Shown: piece by piece, positions 24,912 to 30,861 of the stretch
Layout of the letters: every line of letters begins with the position of its first letter
How positions within the stretch are numbered: the stretch's first letter is position 1
Origin: an uncultured Bacteroidota bacterium
Lineage (GTDB): Bacteria > Bacteroidota > Bacteroidia > NS11-12g > UBA955
Direction: 5' to 3'
Length of the DNA: 30,861 nt
NCBI GenBank assembly: GCA_903953615.1
Contig: CAJBKH010000121.1
Span: 1 to 30,861 of the forward strand
The notes under the pieces: model-generated
What the model saw: only the letters and a program-made list of their open reading frames with translations
Database searches by the model: none
Told to the model about the DNA's origin: nothing
Position numbers and translations under genes: made by a program

Positions 24912-25670
24912 TTAAGAATTCACCTTTTTGATGTAGGCTTCCATCGCAGAAACAATAGATGGGAATTCCTTTGTAGGTGCAGGAATATTGATCACCAAAC
25001 CCTTTTCAGCGATTGCACGGTGGGTACTTTCGCCAAAGGCGGCTAAACGTGTTTTGTTTTGTTTAAAATCTGGGAAGTTCTCGTATAGTGACTTAATATC
25101 AGCTGGGCTAAAGAACACGATAATATCGTAGAACACATCTTCTAAATCGCTCAAATCTGCAGACACTGTTTTGTACATGATGCTCTCGACAAACTGCAAT
25201 TTATTTTTTTCGAAGAAATCTGGAATGGTTGATTTTCTAATATCGGAACAAGGAAACAAAAACTTTTCTGTCTTATGGTTTAGAATAAGATTGAAAAAAT
25301 CGCTTTCTAAGTTGGTTTTAGGGAAAAACACTTTACGCTTGCGCATGACAGTGTATTTTTGAATATACAAACCAATGCCTTCATTCATACAGAAGTATTT
25401 TAAATCAATTGGTAATTCGATTCTTAATTCTTCAACAACGCGAAAGAAATGATCGACCGCATTTTTAGCATTAAAAATAATGGCCGTGTGCGAAAGAATG
25501 TTTAATTTCTTACGCCTTAAATCTTTGCCTGGAATTGGATCTACCTGAATAAATGACCTATAGTCTACTTTAAGTTTTAGCTTAGCAGCAATATCGTCAA
25601 ATATTGATTTGCCACTCTCTGGTTTGGTTTGCGATACAAGGATCGTTTTTACTTTTGCCTCTTTCTCCAT
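24912..25670 (-). CDS. hemD: Uroporphyrinogen-III synthase
   Basis: Cytosolic enzyme that cyclises and inverts ring D of hydroxymethylbilane in haem synthesis. Length 252 aa, no membrane segment. The family is poorly conserved, but the N-terminal ILVSQTKPESGKSIFDDIAAKL, the central AIIFNAKNAVDHFF (the I-x-F-T/N-S-x-x-A-V pattern), FPCSDIRKSTIPDFF and the C-terminal IVFFSPADIKSLYENF and AAFGESTHRAIAEKGL blocks match the two-domain HemD layout. The ATG follows directly on the stop of the DUF4271 gene, so the two are co-transcribed, an arrangement I recall from Bacteroidota. Confidence 0.87.
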   Translation of the reverse strand: MEKEAKVKTILVSQTKPESGKSIFDDIAAKLKLKVDYRSFIQVDPIPGKDLRRKKLNILSHTAIIFNAKNAVDHFFRVVEELRIELPIDLKYFCMNEGIGLYIQKYTVMRKRKVFFPKTNLESDFFNLILNHKTEKFLFPCSDIRKSTIPDFFEKNKLQFVESIMYKTVSADLSDLEDVFYDIIVFFSPADIKSLYENFPDFKQNKTRLAAFGESTHRAIAEKGLVINIPAPTKEFPSIVSAMEAYIKKVNS

Positions 25671-26690
25671 TTAAAACAAAAAACTATTGAATGATTTAAT
25701 TAATACCAATATGGGTAGTACTTCGAAAGCACAAAGATACAAAATTAAAAATAAACTTGATTGGGTTTCAGCAAATAGTCCTGAAAAAGAGAATTTTAGT
25801 ACACTTAGACCATATATTAAAAGTAATGCAATTAATAGTATTAGTCCAACAGATTGCTGAAATTCAGTTACATTAGTGAAGTAAACAAACAAAATTAAAG
25901 GCATCAACAACAAGGTGATTAAAAATGCATTGATTCGGAAAATAATGGCGTAATCTTTACTTAAACTCATTTGTTGAAACGCAAAAGAGAATAAAAACTT
26001 CATCCATTGGTTTAAAATAAAGATGCTAATAACACCTGCTGAAACAATTAAGGCAAGAGAAATATCATTGTAATGTATATTGCTGAAATTTACACGAATA
26101 AGAACAAAGACCCCAATCGAGAACACTTGACTGATAATAAACCAAGCAAAGAATTTACTGCCTTTAAAAATATCTGTTTGGGTATCGTAAAATTCGCGAA
26201 AGCTCAAACTGCTATACCAAGCCCTATTAATGAGAAAATATTGTAAGGGGTAGCTGTACTTAAAAATAATGAGTAACACGAGAATAAAGAAACACCATAC
26301 CAAAATAAACCAATTATTTCTATGTTCTCGCAAGGGTGGATTTTGAGAAGCTAGGAGCGATTTGCGAATATTGGCTTTTGAATTTCTGTAGATGTTTAAA
26401 TCGGTACCCTTAAATTTTTGTGGCACCAAGGTATCTTTTGGGATACTGTCCATGTAAGCCGCTGTATCGGGTGTAATGGTTAGGGCCATTTGGCCAAGGT
26501 CATCTATTAATAAACGCTCTTGTAGTTGTCTCCTAATTTTAAAATAATAGTCGATGCCACTCAGTAAAGAATCGGGTATTACAAACGCTTCTTCGAATGT
26601 AAAATTTATTGCATTACTATCTTGTTGTGCTTGCATGGGCACATGGAATAGTAAAACTAAACACAGCGATATCAGATATTTTTTAAAAAT
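25671..26690 (-). CDS. DUF4271 membrane protein; signal peptide reached only from a non-standard start
   Basis: Function unknown. The reading frame from the first standard codons (GTG 26642 or ATG 26636) gives MQAQQDSNAINF, which is just the cleavage-site end of a signal peptide. Upstream in frame lie residues FKKYLISLCLVLLFHVP, a good signal peptide, with an in-frame stop before them. The only plausible initiator there is ATT at 26688-26690, overlapping the last codons of the preceding gene. I give that start (339 aa) with caution. After a periplasmic segment of about 120 residues come six or seven hydrophobic helices to the C-terminus, matching the DUF4271 family. hemD follows with no gap. 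Confidence 0.72.
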   Translation of the reverse strand: MFKKYLISLCLVLLFHVPMQAQQDSNAINFTFEEAFVIPDSLLSGIDYYFKIRRQLQERLLIDDLGQMALTITPDTAAYMDSIPKDTLVPQKFKGTDLNIYRNSKANIRKSLLASQNPPLREHRNNWFILVWCFFILVLLIIFKYSYPLQYFLINRAWYSSLSFREFYDTQTDIFKGSKFFAWFIISQVFSIGVFVLIRVNFSNIHYNDISLALIVSAGVISIFILNQWMKFLFSFAFQQMSLSKDYAIIFRINAFLITLLLMPLILFVYFTNVTEFQQSVGLILLIALLLIYGLSVLKFSFSGLFAETQSSLFLILYLCAFEVLPILVLIKSFNSFLF

Positions 26691-28443
26691 AACTACTTAT
26701 TCCAAAGTGAATTTTTCCTGCACGAAGGTCGAAATTATTTTGCTTTTCTTTACCAAGTGCATATAAAATACTTAAAATACCTGCACGGGTTTCAATGTTA
26801 CCACCTACCCCAAATCCCCATGGCGTATCGTAGGTTGCGTCTTTACCTGTTGTATGGTCTTCGTAATAGGCCCCATTCCAAAATGCTTTAATGTAGGAGT
26901 TAGGCCCAAGCAGATAGCGGTACTCTAAATCTAACATATTAAAATTGGTGGCGTAAATACTTTGCTCGTTGAAGCCTTTCAAGGAATTGATACCACCTTC
27001 TCGCATTACCTCATTAAAATAAATGACGGGTGCAACAATTTGTTCAATACTTACTCCAGCTTTAATTGTTCCTTTTAAACCTATTGGAAAGAATTTATCG
27101 ACGCTTAATTTGATTTGATACTGATTGGTTTTTAAAACAGTTGAATCGTAAAGGTTATATCCCGCTGTTCCGAATTTTACACTGGCTATTCTATTGTCAG
27201 TAAGTATTTGTTTTGTGCCTGCAGAGATTGTACTCTCTATCCACCAACCTTTGCGAGGATTGAAGCGGTAGTCTAATAAATTAAAATTGGCAGACAAACC
27301 ATACTGCGCTGTTTGCACAGAATTGATATCCGGAAAACGTTCTTTACTTCTAACTTTGTTTGTGTCTACGCTAATTAAATTGGTAGTATTCACTTTATAA
27401 AACACCTTGAAACCATTGATGCCTGAGGTGTAATACTGTATCCCAATTTGTCTATTAAAGTTAGAATACAGCGTATCGAATTTAAGAAAGTCGACGGCCA
27501 AGTCGGCACCAAAGGGTTGACCTAAAATATAGGGATAATTAAAAGCCGTTTTTAACTCTTGTGATCGGGCCTGAAAACTCTTCCAATTGACCATTACCAT
27601 TTTACCTGTTTTAAAAAGATTATTCAATTTCAATAAAAATTCACCAGTAAAAACAAAACTTTGGGCTTGTGCATTGGTTGCCGTGCTAGGCGCTAAACCG
27701 ACAATACCGTTCACTTGATCAGATTTTTTCTTTTTCAGATACAAATAGGGTTTTGCTTTACCGCCATTGACAAATACCATTTGAGGGATGCGCTCTGCCG
27801 AGAGAAAGGGCAATTGGTTTAATTTATCAAAGGCTTTTCTGTACACTGATTCGCTGTAAACTTTTCCAACTTTAAGTCCTGTGTAGGCACTTAAGAAAGT
27901 CTTTTTAACATTGGCATCGCCATCGATGTGCATGCTATCGAATAAAAAGAGGGCGCCTTTATCGATGGAGAGAAATACCTCTAATTTGTTTTTATTTAAT
28001 ACGGTAGAATCGGTTATTAAACTGCAAAACGGATACCCATTGTCTTCGTAAAAACCCAGGACAGCATTGGCATAATTTGAAAACACAGCCGTATCGATGG
28101 CGCTATTTGAAAATTTTTCACTCAAACTCAAAAGGCTATTGGCTTTGGTTATTTGATAATCGGCTGTGAAACTTTTGACAACATATTTTTTCCCAACAAA
28201 CACAAAAGCATTCACCTCGCCCTTTCCCCATTTAATGCTATCAATGCTTACCGCTGCATAACCGCGCGCTTTGTAGTAATTTACAAAGCCCGCAATGGCG
28301 CGCACTTGCTGCACACTGTCAATCTTTTTAATAAATTTATAATTGAGTGGATTTTCTGAAAACGAAAGTGTGTAATTCTGTGCCGAAACAAGTGTGGCCA
28401 TCATCATGAATACCAAAATGTATTTATAAGACAATAATTTCAT
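26683..28443 (-). CDS. POTRA/beta-barrel outer-membrane protein (BamA/TamA-like Omp85 family)
   Basis: Probable Omp85-superfamily outer-membrane protein of 586 aa. Residues 1-21 are a signal peptide (ending LVSA). The soluble part to about residue 200 has POTRA-like alpha/beta repeats, for example GFVNYYKARGYAAVSIDSIKW and YEDNGYPFCSLI, each with a helix then ...GY strand. From about 230 onward it alternates amphipathic strands with features of the surface-antigen barrel (GGINSLKGFNEQSIYATN, LDLEYRYLLG). It ends in Phe (GISSYF), the usual outer-membrane insertion signal. Far shorter than BamA, so TamA-like or a substrate-specific member is likelier. First gene of the run with DUF4271 and hemD. 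Confidence 0.82.
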   Translation of the reverse strand: MKLLSYKYILVFMMMATLVSAQNYTLSFSENPLNYKFIKKIDSVQQVRAIAGFVNYYKARGYAAVSIDSIKWGKGEVNAFVFVGKKYVVKSFTADYQITKANSLLSLSEKFSNSAIDTAVFSNYANAVLGFYEDNGYPFCSLITDSTVLNKNKLEVFLSIDKGALFLFDSMHIDGDANVKKTFLSAYTGLKVGKVYSESVYRKAFDKLNQLPFLSAERIPQMVFVNGGKAKPYLYLKKKKSDQVNGIVGLAPSTATNAQAQSFVFTGEFLLKLNNLFKTGKMVMVNWKSFQARSQELKTAFNYPYILGQPFGADLAVDFLKFDTLYSNFNRQIGIQYYTSGINGFKVFYKVNTTNLISVDTNKVRSKERFPDINSVQTAQYGLSANFNLLDYRFNPRKGWWIESTISAGTKQILTDNRIASVKFGTAGYNLYDSTVLKTNQYQIKLSVDKFFPIGLKGTIKAGVSIEQIVAPVIYFNEVMREGGINSLKGFNEQSIYATNFNMLDLEYRYLLGPNSYIKAFWNGAYYEDHTTGKDATYDTPWGFGVGGNIETRAGILSILYALGKEKQNNFDLRAGKIHFGISSYF

Positions 28444-28467
28444 TCAGTTAAAGCACTTCACAGCATA

Positions 28468-28475
28468 CAAAACTA
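28468..28475 (-). promoter_or_regulatory. Candidate -7 element for the Omp85-like/DUF4271/hemD operon
   Basis: Read on the minus strand, TAGTTTTG matches TAnnTTTG, 24 bases before the ATG at 28443, in the 101-bp gap between divergent genes. No TTG at -33 spacing was found, so support is modest. Confidence 0.35.
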
Positions 28476-28544
28476 TTGAAAACAATTGACATTAAATTAA
28501 AAATATCTACCTACTTAAAGCAAAATAAATTGCTAATTTGCAGC

Positions 28545-29630
28545 ATGAAATTTTTGAAACAACCCATCAGTTTAATTATTGCATTGAGTTTATTAATGTT
28601 CAATTGCAGCGCGGGTGCAAAGGCCATTGATAAAAAAATTGTAAAGCCATTCAAAGTTATTTTATTGATTGGCGATGGCATGGGCTTAGCTCAAATTTCT
28701 GCAGCTTCGCATTATACCAATGGCGAACTCTGTCTTAATTTATTCAATGTGATAGGGCTCGTTAAAACCTCATCGGGGAATGATTATATTACCGATAGTG
28801 CGGCTGGCGCTACGGCTTATAGCAGTGGGGTAAAAACCTACAATGGCGCTATCGGTGTAGGCATGGATTCATTGCCCGTTAAAACCATTTTAGAATATGC
28901 ACTTGCACAACACATGGGCACAGGACTCGTTACAACCTGCAGTATTACCCATGCGACACCAGCTGCTTTTTTCTCACACCAACCGAGCAGAAGCATGGAT
29001 GCTGCAATTGCAAATGATCTATACTCCCATCCCATTGATGTTGTGATTGGCGGCGGCAAACCCTATTTCGATATAATCAAACTACAACAATTGGGTTATC
29101 AGGTATCCAGTGGTAATGCTATACAATGGACCATGGATTATCCTAAGTATTTTTATTTTTACAATGATAGTATTCATCCTCCGAAATGGTCGGAGGGGCG
29201 CGGTGATTTTTTAGTGAATGCCACATCACGTGCCATTAAAACATTGGATCAAAATAAAAATGGTTTTTTCTTAATGGTAGAAGGCAGTCAGATTGATTGG
29301 GGTGGACACGACAACGATTTTGATTACACCGTAAAGGAGACCATCGATTTTGATAAAGCGGTGCGAGCGGCTTATGAATTTGCTAAAAAAGATGGCCATA
29401 CACTTGTGCTTGTAACGGCCGACCATGAGACTGGCGGACTTGCATTGAACCATGGCTCATTAAAAAACCATACCATTGAACCGGCCTATACAACCGGACA
29501 CCATACAGGCATCATGGTACCTATTTATGCTTATGGCCCCGGTTCAGAATTATTTGCTGGCACCATAGAAAACACAAAAGTGTTTTATAATATCTGTCAA
29601 TTATTAGGTTTCAATTTAGGTGCACATTAA
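28545..29630 (+). CDS. Alkaline phosphatase, PhoA family
   Basis: Secreted phosphomonoesterase. The ATG at 28545 opens a signal peptide (MKFLKQPISLIIALSLL, cleavage near AGAKA), giving 361 aa; an upstream TTG at 28476 would add 23 residues before it. Active-site residues by alignment to the E. coli enzyme: Asp44 (IGDGMG), nucleophile Ser85 (TDSAAGAT), Arg149 (HQPSR), Glu246, Asp251 and His255 (EGSQIDWGGHDND), Asp293-His294 (TADHETGG) and a His of TTGHHTG around 319. The position of E. coli Asp153 is His136 (THATPAA), as in mammalian enzymes, which may alter metal preference at the third site. Stands alone, with no pho-box recognised. Confidence 0.92.
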   Translation: MKFLKQPISLIIALSLLMFNCSAGAKAIDKKIVKPFKVILLIGDGMGLAQISAASHYTNGELCLNLFNVIGLVKTSSGNDYITDSAAGATAYSSGVKTYNGAIGVGMDSLPVKTILEYALAQHMGTGLVTTCSITHATPAAFFSHQPSRSMDAAIANDLYSHPIDVVIGGGKPYFDIIKLQQLGYQVSSGNAIQWTMDYPKYFYFYNDSIHPPKWSEGRGDFLVNATSRAIKTLDQNKNGFFLMVEGSQIDWGGHDNDFDYTVKETIDFDKAVRAAYEFAKKDGHTLVLVTADHETGGLALNHGSLKNHTIEPAYTTGHHTGIMVPIYAYGPGSELFAGTIENTKVFYNICQLLGFNLGAH

Positions 29631-29667
29631 GTGCGTTAAGCGTTAAAAATAATATTTTGTCTGAGGC

Positions 29668-29700
29668 TTGTACATTGGCATTAAAAAAACGATACATTTG
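29668..29700 (+). promoter_or_regulatory. Candidate promoter of the SPFH/prohibitin gene
   Basis: TTG at 29668-29670 and TACATTTG at 29693-29700 are 22 bases apart, within the range reported for Bacteroidota -33/-7 promoters. The predicted start falls near 29707, about 34 bases before the ATG. This is the only promoter here with both elements visible. Confidence 0.5.
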
Positions 29701-29703
29701 AAC

Positions 29704-29718
29704 TGACCAATTCGGTCA
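29704..29718. promoter_or_regulatory. Operator-like palindrome TGACC-N5-GGTCA
   Basis: TGACCAATTCGGTCA is a near-perfect palindrome (one mismatched pair around the centre) starting 3 bases after the -7 element, so it covers the predicted transcription start. The TGACC...GGTCA shape resembles sites of TetR-family repressors. No such regulator is encoded in this window. The position argues for repression of the downstream SPFH gene. Confidence 0.5.
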
Positions 29719-29740
29719 TTCTAAAAACAAAAAAATCAGT

Positions 29741-30643
29741 ATGGTACTTATTATCCTAGGTTTAATCATTTTTGCGGCCGCTACTTATGCTTTCCGCAAC
29801 AACAGTCCTTTTATCCGTTTTAAAGGTGCAATCAAAATTGCAGGCATTGTCTTTATTGTGATAGGTGTTTTAAATTCATGCTTCAAACAAATCAATGCTG
29901 GTCAAATTGGCGTTAAGTCGCTTTTTGGAAAAGTAGATGGCGATATTTTGTTAAGCGGTTTAAACTTTGTTAATCCTTTGGTTGATGTCAAAACAATTGA
30001 TATCAAAACGCAGAATTACACCATGAGTGGTGTGCACGATGAAGGGGCACAAGCAGGTGATGACGCCATTCGTGTGTTGACTGCAGATGGACTAGAAGTC
30101 ACCATTGATTTAACCGTATTATACCGTGTAGTACCTTCGGAAGCGCCACGTTTAATGAAAGAAACTGGACTGGATTACAACGATAAAATTGTTCGTCCCT
30201 TAACCAGAACCAAGATTAGAGACAACGCTGTTTATTACGATGCTGTTTCTTTGTATAGTACCAAACGCGATACTTTTCAAATGCGCATCTTCAGCAGCAT
30301 CGAAAAAGATTTTAATAAAAGAGGTTTAATTTTAGAGCAGTTGTTGGTGCGTAATATCACCTTGCCTGCTTCTGTTAAAACAACCATTGAATCTAAAATA
30401 AATGCTGAGCAAGATGCCCAAAAAATGCAATTCGTTTTACAAAAAGAAAAACAAGAAGCAGAGCGTAAGCGAGTGGAAGCGCAAGGTATAGCAGATTACC
30501 AACGCATTATATCTACAGGCTTAAGTGATAAACAACTGCAATACGAAAGTATTAAGGCGAATTTGGAATTGGCTAAATCAGCCAATGCCAAAGTCATCAT
30601 CATGGGCAAAGGCAATAGTCCGATGATTATTGATACTAAATAA
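29741..30643 (+). CDS. Prohibitin/SPFH-family membrane protein
   Basis: SPFH proteins form large membrane-associated rings; prohibitin and HflK/C members modulate FtsH-type proteases and membrane organisation. Length 300 aa. Two hydrophobic segments lie at about 1-16 and 29-47, then the Band 7 domain starting FKQINAGQIGVKSLFGKVDGDIL (about 48-70), with the conserved RDNAVYYDAVSLYSTKR block around 160-175 and the KRGLILEQLLVRNITLP strand near 195-212. A Glu/Lys/Gln-rich coiled coil follows (about 215-270), then a short hydrophobic VIIMGKGNSPMI tail. Single gene with its own promoter and possible operator. Which protease partner it has cannot be told. Confidence 0.9.
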   Translation: MVLIILGLIIFAAATYAFRNNSPFIRFKGAIKIAGIVFIVIGVLNSCFKQINAGQIGVKSLFGKVDGDILLSGLNFVNPLVDVKTIDIKTQNYTMSGVHDEGAQAGDDAIRVLTADGLEVTIDLTVLYRVVPSEAPRLMKETGLDYNDKIVRPLTRTKIRDNAVYYDAVSLYSTKRDTFQMRIFSSIEKDFNKRGLILEQLLVRNITLPASVKTTIESKINAEQDAQKMQFVLQKEKQEAERKRVEAQGIADYQRIISTGLSDKQLQYESIKANLELAKSANAKVIIMGKGNSPMIIDTK

Positions 30644-30652
30644 AAAGATACC

Positions 30653-30669
30653 CTCAAGTTTATTTTGAG
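30653..30669 (+). terminator. Weak hairpin after the SPFH gene
   Basis: CTCAAG (30653-30658) can pair with TTTGAG (30664-30669), using one G-U pair, around a 5-base loop, followed by TTTATACCC. It lies 9 bases after the stop codon. The stem is short and there is no good T-run, so it is only a possible terminator. The remaining sequence to 30827 is AT-rich with nothing else recognised. Confidence 0.3.
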
Positions 30670-30827
30670 TTTATACCCTTAAAAGAAACGCTTCATTTCA
30701 AAAAAGATTTAAAGTAATAATGTTTCGGCATTTATATTAATTTCTCGCGAATTGGAATTTTTCACTATTTTTTGGAATATTTAAAATACTATTTCTTATT
30801 ATTAAATTTTTGCACTTTTGACTTCAA

Positions 30828-30861
30828 ATGAAACGTATTTTTCTTTTTTTCAATTGGTTAA
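30828..30861 (+). CDS. Possible start of a further gene (cut by window edge)
   Basis: An ATG at 30828 opens MKRIFLFFNWL, a basic-then-hydrophobic beginning compatible with a signal peptide or membrane anchor, and stays open to the window end. Only 11 codons are visible, so product and even reality are uncertain. Upstream sequence is AT-rich, as usual for a promoter region here. Confidence 0.4.
   Translation, partial: MKRIFLFFNWL

Noticed and set aside
29631..29660. Repeated GTTAA/GCGTTAA motif after the alkaline phosphatase gene.
   Set aside because: Only a short imperfect direct repeat, with no hairpin or known site; it can arise by chance in AT-rich sequence.

Overview
The window looks like a chromosomal segment from a low-GC member of the Bacteroidota. 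The main reasons are a PorW/SprE-type TPR protein of the type IX secretion system, a split ATP synthase operon with a long periplasmic extension on subunit a, a short NuoG, a DUF4271 protein next to HemD, TAnnTTTG-type -7 promoter elements and the near absence of Shine-Dalgarno sequences. I cannot name the genus. No rRNA or tRNA gene was seen.

Layout. Positions 1-5515 (minus strand) form one tight run: a LytM/M23-like membrane protein, a bactofilin, AtpZ, an AtpI-like protein, then atpB, atpE, atpF, atpH and atpA, the last cut by the window edge. Divergent from it, 5584-11112 (plus) carries porW/sprE, a class A penicillin-binding protein and a DUF2459 protein. From 11243 to 24786 (plus) lies a complete 14-gene complex I operon, nuoA to nuoN in canonical order. 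On the minus strand, 24912-28443 holds a POTRA/beta-barrel outer-membrane protein, a DUF4271 membrane protein and HemD. The plus strand resumes with a PhoA-type alkaline phosphatase, a prohibitin/SPFH-family protein and the first codons of a possible further gene.

The most unusual object is a roughly 560-bp insert between nuoH and nuoI (17964-18523). It encodes a four-helix-bundle protein of the 23S-rRNA-intervening-sequence (S23) family. On its left is a 7-bp tandem array (nine CAGTTGG/CAGTTTG units), and on its right is an inverted, shorter copy of the same array. The arms can pair over 29 bp with two mismatches, and the right arm ends only 6 bases before the nuoI start codon. I read it as an IVS-like element sitting in a protein-coding operon, with possible effects on RNA processing or nuoI translation.

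Functionally, the window combines the two halves of oxidative phosphorylation (complex I and part of ATP synthase) with cell-envelope genes: bactofilin with a catalytically degenerate LytM partner, a peptidoglycan synthase, a T9SS/gliding component and an outer-membrane assembly-type barrel. Smaller points of interest are a perfect 12-bp hairpin after atpE, a DUF4271 gene whose signal peptide lies upstream of any normal start codon, and a TGACC-N5-GGTCA operator-like palindrome just after the putative promoter of the SPFH gene.
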